Positions 23,401 through 30,014 of a stretch of DNA of 30,014 nucleotides are shown here, one piece after another; the stretch's first letter is position 1, and every line of letters begins with the position of its first letter. The stretch is from positions 1 to 30,014 of the forward strand of contig CAAGIF010000156.1 in the NCBI GenBank assembly GCA_900769845.1, given 5' to 3'. The position numbers and the translations under genes are program-made. Source of the DNA: an uncultured Oscillospiraceae bacterium. GTDB taxonomy: Bacteria; Bacillota_A; Clostridia; Oscillospirales; Oscillospiraceae. Under the pieces are notes generated by a model that did not search any database, was not told where the DNA came from, and saw only the letters and a program-made list of their open reading frames with translations.

Positions 23401-23841
23401 TTATCCTGCCAGTACCTCTGCCTTGATCACACCGGCGCATTCTCTCAGCGCCCGGAGCAGATCCTCCAGCTGAATGGTCATATCCGTGGTCTGGGCGGAA
23501 ATGGTGACGATAGCCGTGCCGTTGGTGGGCACGATGGAGTTGATGGTCATGATATTGGCCTTCTGCTCCGCAAAAACTCCCAGTATCTCCGACAGCTGAC
23601 CCGGCTGATCATGGAGCAGCAGCTGGAAGGTGACCACGCGGCCGGTCATCATGTTCTGGAAGGGCAGTACCGAATCCCGGTATTTGTAAAACGCGCTGCG
23701 GCTGATATCCATCATCCGGGCAGCCTCATTTACAGTGGATGCCTCTCCGGTGGAGAGCAGGCGCTTTGCCTCTGCCACCTTGACAAACACTTCAGGCAGG
23801 GCAGATGCTTCCACGATATAATATTCCGGTTTATTGGTCAT
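23401..23841 (-). CDS. pheB: ACT-domain protein with N-terminal helix-turn-helix (PheB/UPF0735-like)
   Basis: This 146-residue protein joins a short helix-turn-helix (STVNEAARMMDISRSAFYKY, about residues 37-56) to an ACT domain (VVTFQLLLHDQPGQLSEIL, then ANIMTINSIVPTNGTAIV). ACT domains bind amino acids, so the protein is probably an amino-acid-responsive regulator; the family is called PheB in Bacillus, where it lies near phenylalanine genes. The ATG at 23841 has GGAGG before it and gives the family length. It is divergent from the YtvI-type permease gene and lies upstream of an aspartokinase that lacks its own ACT domains. Regulatory targets are not known from the sequence. Confidence 0.88.
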   Translation of the reverse strand: MTNKPEYYIVEASALPEVFVKVAEAKRLLSTGEASTVNEAARMMDISRSAFYKYRDSVLPFQNMMTGRVVTFQLLLHDQPGQLSEILGVFAEQKANIMTINSIVPTNGTAIVTISAQTTDMTIQLEDLLRALRECAGVIKAEVLAG

Positions 23842-23863
23842 GAGTGAACCTCCAATTACTCTC

Positions 23864-23880
23864 GCTGTCCACGAGACAGC
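23864..23880. promoter_or_regulatory. Hairpin in the leader of the ACT-protein gene
   Basis: GCTGTC and GACAGC form a perfect 6-bp stem with a 5-nt loop between the predicted transcription start and the ribosome site of the minus-strand gene. It may be an operator or a leader structure; the role is unknown. Confidence 0.35.
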
Positions 23881-23896
23881 ATCATTCGTCCGTACT

Positions 23897-23924
23897 ATTG
23901 TAACACAGTTTTTTGAAATTTCAA
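23897..23924 (-). promoter_or_regulatory. Promoter of the ACT-protein gene, with palindrome over the -35
   Basis: On the minus strand TTGAAA (23919-23924), 16 bp, then TACAAT (23897-23902) with a TGT extension. The -35 lies in the perfect palindrome TTGAAATTTCAA (23913-23924), a plausible operator for the gene's own HTH product. Confidence 0.65.
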
Positions 23925-23962
23925 CCCCATTTACCCGTTTTTCTGAGAAAGGAGCAAGTTTT

Positions 23963-25030
23963 TTGAGCGCCGGTTTCCGTAAAATCCTGACGGTTTTTGC
24001 ATTTTTCTTTCTGATTCTCCTGGCAGCGCGGTATCTTCTGCCACTTGCTATGCCATTTCTCCTGGGAGGCGCGCTGGCCTTTGCCGCAGAGCCTGTGGTG
24101 CGCTTTCTCACCGACAGGTTCTCTCTGCGCCGGGGGCTGGCTTCCGGTATTGGGGTAGGCATGGCCTTCTGTTTTCTTGGGATGCTGGTGCTTATGCTGT
24201 GCGCTCTGCTGGTGCGGGAGTTGCGGGTCCTGGCCGGCATCCTTCCGGAAGCGGAAAACATGCTGCGCGCCGGAATGCAGGCAATTTCTGTTAAGCTGCT
24301 TTCTCTTTCCAATCGGGCGCCGGAGGGTATCCGCAGTTTTCTTGTTCAGAATGTCACATCCTTTTTTACCGGAGGCTCCGCTCTTCTGGATCGGGTCACA
24401 GACTTTCTCCTTCGCTTGGCATCGGGGATTTTAAGCCATGTGCCCGACAGCGCCATTACCCTGGGGACTGGCATAATTTCCAGCTTTATGATCTCCGCCA
24501 AGCTGCCGGCCATCCGGAATTATTTAAAAAGGCGGTTTCCCATAGCGCGGATTCGTCCCGTTTTAGAAGGGCTGACCCGGGTGAAGCATTCCCTGTGGAG
24601 CTGGCTGAAGGCCCAGTGCAAACTGTCCTGCATTACCTTTCTGGTAACCACCGGGGGCTATTTGCTGCTGCGAATCCCCTACGCCCCGCTCTGGGGTTTT
24701 GTCACCGCAATGGTGGATGCTTTCCCGATTCTGGGAACCGGGGCAATTCTGCTGCCCTGGAGTCTTGTAAGCTTTCTCCAGGGGCTGCACCACCGGGCCT
24801 TTGGCCTTCTGGGTGTCTACGCCGGAGCGGCGCTGATCCGTTCCGTTCTGGAGCCTCGGCTGGTAGGGAAGCATCTGGGATTGGATCCCCTGGTCACGCT
24901 GATCGTCCTCTATACCGGCTATCGGCTCTTTGGCATTCCGGGAATGATCCTGGCTCCCATCCTCGCCGTAGCCGCCGTCCAGCTTGCCGCTCCCGGAAGT
25001 CAAAACGGAAGGGAGCCGTCCGCGCAATGA
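23963..25030 (+). CDS. AI-2E/YtvI-family membrane permease
   Basis: This 355-residue membrane protein belongs to the AI-2E transporter family (PF01594 type), which includes the sporulation protein YtvI. Hydrophobic segments appear in order: ILTVFAFFFLILLAARYLLP, LAMPFLLGGALAFAAEPVV, GIGVGMAFCFLGMLVLMLCA, a soluble middle part, then LSCITFLVTTGGYLLL, MVDAFPILGTGAILLPWSL and GMILAPILAVAAVQL. The conserved DAFPILGTG and EPRLVGKHLGLDPLVTLI are family hallmarks. The start is a TTG at 23963, 8 nt after AAAGGAG; the longer open frame before it overlaps the divergent gene and has no ribosome site. The transported substrate is unknown, and the sporulation link is by family only. Confidence 0.85.
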   Translation: MSAGFRKILTVFAFFFLILLAARYLLPLAMPFLLGGALAFAAEPVVRFLTDRFSLRRGLASGIGVGMAFCFLGMLVLMLCALLVRELRVLAGILPEAENMLRAGMQAISVKLLSLSNRAPEGIRSFLVQNVTSFFTGGSALLDRVTDFLLRLASGILSHVPDSAITLGTGIISSFMISAKLPAIRNYLKRRFPIARIRPVLEGLTRVKHSLWSWLKAQCKLSCITFLVTTGGYLLLRIPYAPLWGFVTAMVDAFPILGTGAILLPWSLVSFLQGLHHRAFGLLGVYAGAALIRSVLEPRLVGKHLGLDPLVTLIVLYTGYRLFGIPGMILAPILAVAAVQLAAPGSQNGREPSAQ

Positions 25031-25073
25031 TCCCCTGTTTTCCGTAACAAACCTACATTTTTTTCGCTGGCTA

Positions 25074-25121
25074 TTGTACATCCGGCCTTTTTTTGTTATA
25101 ATATAGTAAAAATGTTATAAT
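25074..25121 (+). promoter_or_regulatory. Tandem extended -10 promoters of recJ
   Basis: Two promoters lie 19 bp apart. P1 is TTGTAC (25074-25079), 17 bp, TATAAT (25097-25102). P2 is TTGTTA (25093-25098), 17 bp, TATAAT (25116-25121). Both have a TGT extension before the -10. P2 would start transcription about 9 nt before the GTG codon of recJ; P1 about 28 nt before. Confidence 0.7.
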
Positions 25122-25136
25122 GGATGTGTATGGCTT

Positions 25137-27182
25137 GTGAAATACGGAATTTGGAATATTGCAGAACCTGAGTCAGCAGCAGTAAATACCCTGGTACAAA
25201 ACGGATACACCCCCCTAACCGCCATGATCCTCTCCGCCCGGGGAATCCAGGATCTTCCCGCCGCCCGGAATTACCTGGGCTGCGACGCAAAGATGCCGGA
25301 TCCCTTCCTGATGAAGGACATGGATCTCGCTGCAGGACGGGTGGGTCTTGCCATGGCCCGGGGGGAAAAGATCGCCGTTTTCGGCGACTATGATGTGGAC
25401 GGTATCACCGCCACCTGTCTGCTGACGGATTTTTTGCGCCGTCACGGTGCGAATTGCGTGTCTTACATCCCCGGCAGGCTGGAGGAAGGCTACGGATTAA
25501 ACCCCATCGCCATCCATCAGCTTCACAGCGAGGGTGTCAATCTGATCATCACCGTGGATTGCGGCATCACCGCCGTAGAAGAGGCCCGGCTCTGCGCCGA
25601 ACTGGGTATGGATCTGGTTATCACCGATCACCACGAATGTAAGGATACCCTGCCCCAGGCCGCCGCCGTGGTGGATCCCCACCGGCCGGACTGTGGCTAT
25701 CCCCACAAAAACCTCTGCGGCGTAGGCGTCGCCTTCAAACTGGCCTCCGCTCTCTGCGGCAGCCAGGATGAGGTACTGGAACATTACGCCGATATGGTCT
25801 GCCTGGGAACCGTAGCAGATGTAATGCTCCTTCACGGAGAGAACCGCGTCTTTGTTTCCCGGGGATTGGAATCTCTTCGCAGTACACGGCGTCCCGGTAT
25901 TGCCGCGCTGATGCGCGAATGTGGCTGCATCCCGGAAAATATCACTGCCTCCTCCATCGGCTTCATGCTGGCCCCCCGGATCAATGCCGCGGGCCGTATG
26001 GGGCAGATCGAGCTTGCCATTGATCTGTTTTTGACAGAAGATCCCCAACGGGGATCGGAGCTTGCCCAGGCTCTGTGCGAACTGAACCGCCAGCGCCAGG
26101 CCGTGGAATCGGAGATCTATGACCAGGCGGTTTCCATGCTGCCCCAGGGTCAGGTTCCCGAGGCCATTGTTCTGGCGGACGAGACCTGGCACCAGGGTGT
26201 GGTGGGCATCGTCGCCAGCCGAATTGCAGAAGAATACAGCTGTCCCACCTTCCTGATCTGTCTGGATGGGGAGCACGGTAAGGCCAGTTCCCGCTCCTTT
26301 GGCGGGTTTAACCTGTTCACTTCCCTGCGGGAGCTTTCCGATCTGCTGGAAAGCTACGGCGGACACGAGCTTGCCGCAGGTTTTACCATTAACCGCAGCC
26401 AGATCCCCGCGTTCCGCACCCGGATCTGCCAGCTTGCCGCCGCATACTACAGCGACGACACTCCCAGAACCAGTCTGGATATTGACTGCGCCGTTCCTCC
26501 GGAAATGCTCAGCCTGGGCAGTATTGAATCCCTCAGCGCCCTGGAGCCCTGCGGGCACGGCTGTCCCAAACCGGTTCTGATGATGAAGAAACTTACTATT
26601 GAACGGATCAGTCCCGTGGGCAGTGGCCGCCACCTGCGGCTTCGCCTGCGTAGCGGACGGTACATCCTGAACGCCATCTATTTCTCCGCCACCATGGAAT
26701 CTGCCTCCATCGCCCAGGGGGATCTGGTGGATGTGGCATTCACCCCCCAGATCAACGAATTCCGGGGCGAGAAACTGGTGCAGATGAATGTGCTGGATAT
26801 CCGTCCCTGCTGCGCCGCTCCCTGCAGCGTCGAAATGGCCCATTATCATGCCATGCTCCAGGGACAGATCACCCCTGAAGCCGCCACTGCGCTTTGCCCG
26901 GAGCGCAGCACTCTGGCTACTGTCTGGCGGTATCTTGCCGCCTGTCCTGCCCCTGTGCAGGAATCTCCCATCTGTCTGTGCCGGAAGATCGTCCGCTGGT
27001 CCGATATGCCCCTGAATCTGGGACAACTTCTGACCTGCCTGGATATTTTTGCAGATGTGGGACTGCTTGAGATCCGGCGTATGCACAAACACCTGTCCAT
27101 TCGGCTGACCCCGGGCGCCGGTAAAGCCGACCTCACCGGCAGCAAAACCATGCAGATGCTGCTGCGCGCGAAAGAGAGCTGA
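25137..27182 (+). CDS. recJ: RecJ single-strand DNA 5'-3' exonuclease
   Basis: RecJ degrades single-stranded DNA 5' to 3' in recombination and mismatch/base-excision repair. The 681-residue protein has the DHH-phosphoesterase motifs FGDYDVDGITATCLL, TVDCGITAVEEA, VITDHHECKDTLP and VVDPHRPDCGYP, then the DHHA1 domain with SSRSFGGFNLF and SYGGHELAAGFTI, then an OB-like region and an extra C-terminal part as in Firmicute RecJ. The start is a GTG at 25137 giving MKYGIWN; no Shine-Dalgarno of the usual kind precedes it, only GGATG. It is followed by relA 5 bp later, so the two are probably cotranscribed. Confidence 0.95.
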   Translation: MKYGIWNIAEPESAAVNTLVQNGYTPLTAMILSARGIQDLPAARNYLGCDAKMPDPFLMKDMDLAAGRVGLAMARGEKIAVFGDYDVDGITATCLLTDFLRRHGANCVSYIPGRLEEGYGLNPIAIHQLHSEGVNLIITVDCGITAVEEARLCAELGMDLVITDHHECKDTLPQAAAVVDPHRPDCGYPHKNLCGVGVAFKLASALCGSQDEVLEHYADMVCLGTVADVMLLHGENRVFVSRGLESLRSTRRPGIAALMRECGCIPENITASSIGFMLAPRINAAGRMGQIELAIDLFLTEDPQRGSELAQALCELNRQRQAVESEIYDQAVSMLPQGQVPEAIVLADETWHQGVVGIVASRIAEEYSCPTFLICLDGEHGKASSRSFGGFNLFTSLRELSDLLESYGGHELAAGFTINRSQIPAFRTRICQLAAAYYSDDTPRTSLDIDCAVPPEMLSLGSIESLSALEPCGHGCPKPVLMMKKLTIERISPVGSGRHLRLRLRSGRYILNAIYFSATMESASIAQGDLVDVAFTPQINEFRGEKLVQMNVLDIRPCCAAPCSVEMAHYHAMLQGQITPEAATALCPERSTLATVWRYLAACPAPVQESPICLCRKIVRWSDMPLNLGQLLTCLDIFADVGLLEIRRMHKHLSIRLTPGAGKADLTGSKTMQMLLRAKES

Positions 27183-27187
27183 ACACT

Positions 27188-29377
27188 ATGGAAACCTTCG
27201 CAGAACATTACGCGTCCATGCGCGATACCATCGCCCGGGTGATGCCCGGGGCAGATATGGCCCTGATCGACCAGGCCGTGGAATACGCCAACACCAAGCA
27301 CCGGGATCAAAAGCGCAAAGACGGTTCCCCCTACATCATTCACCCCCTTGCCGTTGCGGAGATCGTGGCGGAAATGGGTCTTGACATGGACGCCATCCTG
27401 GGCGCATTGCTCCATGACTGCATCGAAGACACCGACGCTTCCTATGATGAGATCAACAAACTGTTCAATCCCACGGTGGCTCAGCTTGTGGAGGGCGTTA
27501 CCAAGCTGACCCGGGCAAATTTCGCAACCTCCGAGCAGGCCCAGATGGAAAACCTGCGGAAGATGTTTATGGCAATGTCCAAGGATATCCGGGTGGTGCT
27601 GATCAAAATTGCTGACCGGCTGCACAACATGCGTACCATGCAGTACCAGACCCCCGCAAAGCAGATCCAGAAATGCCGGGAAACCATGGATATTTACGCA
27701 CCCCTTGCTCACCGGCTTGGTATGCAGAAGATCAAATGGGAGCTGGAAGACACCTCCCTGCGGTACTTAAATCCCACGGAATACGACGAGATCATGGAAT
27801 ACCTCAGCGCCCACCAGGAGCAGGACGAGGCATTCATGCGTACCATTCAGGACCGAATCACCCAGCGCCTCAATTCCGTTGGCATCCATGCCACCACCTA
27901 CGGCCGGATCAAGCATGTCTATTCCATCTACCGCAAAACCCAGTCCCAGGGAAAATCCATGGATGAACTCTACGATGTCTACGCCTTCCGATGCATCGTG
28001 GACAGCATCCCGGACTGCTACAATGTGCTGGGCCACGTCCATGATCTGTTTAACCTGGTTCCCGGCCGGTTCAAGGACTACATTTCCACCCCCAAGCCCA
28101 ATATGTACCAGTCCTTGCATACCACCGTCATCGGCAACCAGGGTATCCCCTTTGAAGTGCAGATCCGCACCTGGGATATGCACGAAACCGCGGAATACGG
28201 CATCGCAGCCCACTGGAAATACAAGCAGGGCGCCGGCGCCGGCAGCGAAAAAGATTTTGAATGGGTCCGCCGCCTGCTGGAAAACCAGCAGGATTCCGAC
28301 GCAGACGAATATATCCAGTCCCTGAAAATCGATATGTTCGATGACGAGGTCTTCGTCTTCACTCCCAAGGGCCGGATCGTTTCCCTGCCCGCAGGTTCCA
28401 CCCCCATCGACTTTGCCTACGCCATTCACTCCGGCGTGGGTAACGCCATGGTGGGTGCAAAGGTCAACAACCGGATCGCCAGCATTGACATGACTCTGAA
28501 AAACGGCGATATCGTGGAGATCCTGACCTCCAAGGCTGCCAAGGGACCCAGCCGGGATTGGCTGAATATCTGCAAGAGCAACCAGGCCCGCACTAAGATC
28601 AAGCAGTGGTTCAAGAAAGAAAAGCGGGAAGAAAATGTGGCCCATGGCCGTTCCTCCTTTGAATCGGAAATGAAGCGGGTGGGTCTTCCCCTGTCCATTA
28701 CTCTGGATCCGGAGGTTGCCCCCCATCTTCTGAAAAAGCTGTCCTTCGACAACTGGGAGGACATGTACGCCGCCATCGGTTACGGCGGACTCACCGCTGC
28801 CAAGGCCGTGGGACGGATCCGCGACGATATCAACAAGGCGCTGAAGGTCCAGGCCAACGAAAAGCAGCAGAATCCTCTGCGTATGAGCCCGGACAGCGAT
28901 TCCGTCAAGCAGAACCGCCACGCAGTAAATGGCGTCATCGTGGAAGACATTGACTCCTGTATGATCAAGTTCGCCAAATGCTGCACCCCCGTTCCCGGGG
29001 ATGCCATCGTGGGCTTTATCACCAAGGGCTTCGGCGTGTCCGTCCATCGGTGCGACTGCCCCAACGCCGCAGGCCGGGATCATCCCATCCAAGCCCCCCG
29101 TTGGGTCCGGGTTCGCTGGGCCAACGAAGAAAATCAACCCTTTGAAACCACCCTGGAGTTGGACTGCATCACCCGGGACGGTCTGCTTTTGGATGTGGCC
29201 ACTACCATGACCACCGCCCGGGTCCGGGTCAAGGAACTGACCGGCAAAGATCTGCCCGGCGGAAAGAGCATTTTCATCGTCCGTTTTGAGGTCAAGGATG
29301 CCGCCGAACTGGATTCCATTCGGAATAAGCTGCTGAACATCCGGGATGTTGTAGGCTCCCGCCGGGGCCAGAATTAA
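27188..29377 (+). CDS. relA: Bifunctional (p)ppGpp synthetase/hydrolase (Rel)
   Basis: This enzyme makes and breaks the alarmone (p)ppGpp in the stringent response. The 729-residue protein is full length: the HD hydrolase domain (YIIHPLAVAEIV, ALLHDCIEDTDASYDEI), the synthetase domain (RIKHVYSIYRK, DVYAFRCIVDSIPDCYNVLG, GRFKDYISTPKPNMYQSLHT, in which RFKD is the RxKD motif of bifunctional enzymes), the TGS domain (VFVFTPKGRIVSLPAGSTPI), a Cys-rich patch (KCCTPVPGDAIVGFITKGFG) and the C-terminal ACT domain. Both activities should be intact. The ATG lies 5 bp after recJ. It is followed by a repeat element and dtd, a common Firmicute neighbour. Confidence 0.96.
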   Translation: METFAEHYASMRDTIARVMPGADMALIDQAVEYANTKHRDQKRKDGSPYIIHPLAVAEIVAEMGLDMDAILGALLHDCIEDTDASYDEINKLFNPTVAQLVEGVTKLTRANFATSEQAQMENLRKMFMAMSKDIRVVLIKIADRLHNMRTMQYQTPAKQIQKCRETMDIYAPLAHRLGMQKIKWELEDTSLRYLNPTEYDEIMEYLSAHQEQDEAFMRTIQDRITQRLNSVGIHATTYGRIKHVYSIYRKTQSQGKSMDELYDVYAFRCIVDSIPDCYNVLGHVHDLFNLVPGRFKDYISTPKPNMYQSLHTTVIGNQGIPFEVQIRTWDMHETAEYGIAAHWKYKQGAGAGSEKDFEWVRRLLENQQDSDADEYIQSLKIDMFDDEVFVFTPKGRIVSLPAGSTPIDFAYAIHSGVGNAMVGAKVNNRIASIDMTLKNGDIVEILTSKAAKGPSRDWLNICKSNQARTKIKQWFKKEKREENVAHGRSSFESEMKRVGLPLSITLDPEVAPHLLKKLSFDNWEDMYAAIGYGGLTAAKAVGRIRDDINKALKVQANEKQQNPLRMSPDSDSVKQNRHAVNGVIVEDIDSCMIKFAKCCTPVPGDAIVGFITKGFGVSVHRCDCPNAAGRDHPIQAPRWVRVRWANEENQPFETTLELDCITRDGLLLDVATTMTTARVRVKELTGKDLPGGKSIFIVRFEVKDAAELDSIRNKLLNIRDVVGSRRGQN

Positions 29378-29387
29378 ACATTTCCGC

Positions 29388-29500
29388 TGTCATTCCTCCG
29401 CCAGTGCGCGTACTGGCGTGGGAATCCCCTATTCAAACGCAGCAACCCGGAAAACCCCGGGGATTGCCTCACCAGCCTGCGGGCTGGTGAGGCAATGACA
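29388..29500. repeat. Inverted pair of 42-bp REP-like palindromic units
   Basis: Two 42-bp units face each other around a 29-bp spacer. Unit 1 (plus, 29388-29429) and unit 2 (minus, 29500-29459) both begin TGTCATT and end AATCCCC and are equally long. Each contains its own hairpin: CGCCAGT/ACTGGCG in unit 1, and a perfect 15-bp stem ATTGCCTCACCAGCC/GGCTGGTGAGGCAAT in unit 2. The arm bases differ between units while pairing is kept, as expected for REP families with compensatory change. The layout resembles a BIME or a small non-autonomous mobile element. It lies between relA and dtd and could also affect transcript ends or stability. No second copy was seen in the window. Confidence 0.75.
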
Positions 29501-29547
29501 TGCTTCTTTTTGGTGTGCAGAAAGCTTCTAATCAAAGGAGGAATTAT

Positions 29548-30012
29548 ATGCGCGCAGTATTAACACGAGTAAAATCCGCTTCCGTCACCATTGACGGAGA
29601 AACCGTCGGCAGGATCGGCAGGGGTTTTCTGATCCTGTTGGGCGTTGGCCCGGAGGATACGGAGAAAGAATGCAGGTATCTTGCGGAAAAGGCCCTGGGC
29701 CTTCGAATTTTTGAAGATGATAACGGGAAAATGAATCTGGGGCTGGACAGCATCGGCGGAGAAGTTCTGGTGGTCAGCCAGTTCACCCTTTATGGAAACT
29801 GCCGCAAGGGTCGGCGCCCCAGCTTTACCGACGCCGCTGGCCCGGAACTGGGCAACGCCCTCTACGAAAAATTCCTGGCCATCTGCCATGAATTGGGCTA
29901 TCCACCTCAACACGGCCGGTTCGGCGCAGATATGAAGGTGGAATCCGTCAACGACGGCCCGGTGACCCTGATTCTGGATACCGATCAGTTGATGAACGAA
30001 CCCAGGAGATGA
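29548..30012 (+). CDS. dtd: D-aminoacyl-tRNA deacylase (Dtd)
   Basis: Dtd removes D-amino acids (and Gly from tRNA-Ala) mischarged onto tRNA, protecting translation. The 154-residue protein begins MRAVLTRVKSASVTIDGETV and has the active-site motif VVSQFTLYGNCRKGRRPSFT and the cross-subunit Gly-cisPro motif in SVNDGPVTLILDTD. The frame is open from 29500, but AAAGGAGG before the ATG at 29548 and the family N-terminus fix the start. It follows relA after the REP-like element. The stop overlaps a further ATG at the window end (TGATG), so another coupled gene may follow outside. Confidence 0.96.
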   Translation: MRAVLTRVKSASVTIDGETVGRIGRGFLILLGVGPEDTEKECRYLAEKALGLRIFEDDNGKMNLGLDSIGGEVLVVSQFTLYGNCRKGRRPSFTDAAGPELGNALYEKFLAICHELGYPPQHGRFGADMKVESVNDGPVTLILDTDQLMNEPRR

Positions 30013-30014
30013 TG

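Noticed and set aside
25497..27092. Minus-strand open frame of about 531 codons antisense to recJ
   Set aside because: It lies wholly inside conserved recJ and shows no domain or ribosome site.
27767..29137. Long minus-strand open frame of about 456 codons antisense to relA
   Set aside because: Its Gly/Val/Asp-rich composition is typical of the reverse of GC-rich coding sequence, and relA is intact on the other strand.
1..30014. tRNA, rRNA, CRISPR array, transposase or phage genes
   Set aside because: No cloverleaf, spaced direct repeats or integrase/transposase motifs were seen on reading; small RNAs cannot be excluded by eye.
30009..30014. Start of a further gene overlapping the dtd stop
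   Set aside because: Only the ATG is inside the window, so no product can be supported.

Overview
The window reads as chromosomal DNA from a GC-rich Clostridia-type Firmicute, probably a gut Oscillospirales/Oscillospiraceae member. This is inferred from the gene families (a non-proteobacterial-type eut operon, a PheB-like ACT protein, a YtvI-like permease, the recJ-relA-dtd order), from strong AGGAGG-type ribosome sites, and from GTG/TTG starts beside high GC. No rRNA, tRNA, CRISPR array, prophage or transposase is visible.

Layout. Positions 1-1404 hold the 3' part of groEL. Positions 1509-2944 are a visibly AT-rich three-gene patch: a small cytidine/blasticidin-S-type deaminase and two unrelated GNAT acetyltransferases, closed by a terminator. 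Positions 3042-13278 (minus strand) are a compact 12-gene ethanolamine-utilisation microcompartment operon, transcribed eutG-eutA-eutB-eutC-eutL-eutE-eutM-eutT-pduL-'eut_hyp'-eutN-eutH. Positions 13445-15603 (plus) are ruvC-ruvA-ruvB for Holliday-junction processing. Then come a CxxC zinc-ribbon protein driven by a consensus promoter with a structured leader, an unlisted 34-codon minus-strand ORF, an M3-type peptidase lipoprotein divergent from a MarR regulator, a ROK glucokinase divergent from glucose-6-phosphate isomerase, a small P-loop protein, a membrane-anchored C39-type peptidase, an ACT-less aspartokinase, an ACT-domain (PheB-like) regulator divergent from a YtvI-type permease, and finally recJ-relA-dtd, with a REP-pair repeat between relA and dtd.

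How the genes work together. In the eut operon EutH imports ethanolamine. EutBC (adenosylcobalamin-dependent lyase, cofactor made by EutT, enzyme reactivated by EutA) splits it to acetaldehyde and ammonia. EutE oxidises acetaldehyde to acetyl-CoA, EutG reduces it to ethanol and recycles NADH, and PduL converts acetyl-CoA to acetyl-phosphate. EutM, EutL and EutN build the shell. The cluster has only three shell proteins and no EutVW, EutP, EutS, EutK or EutQ in this window, so its regulation is not encoded here. The rest is mostly housekeeping: chaperonin, recombination, sugar phosphorylation and isomerisation, aspartate-family amino-acid entry, stringent response and D-aminoacyl-tRNA proofreading.

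The points most worth a second look are the inverted pair of 42-bp REP-like units at 29388-29500, the deaminase/GNAT patch, the alternative leader structures at 15706-15802, the 34-codon ORF at 16156-16260, the possible C-terminal encapsulation peptide of EutE, and the ACT-less aspartokinase next to a free-standing ACT regulator.
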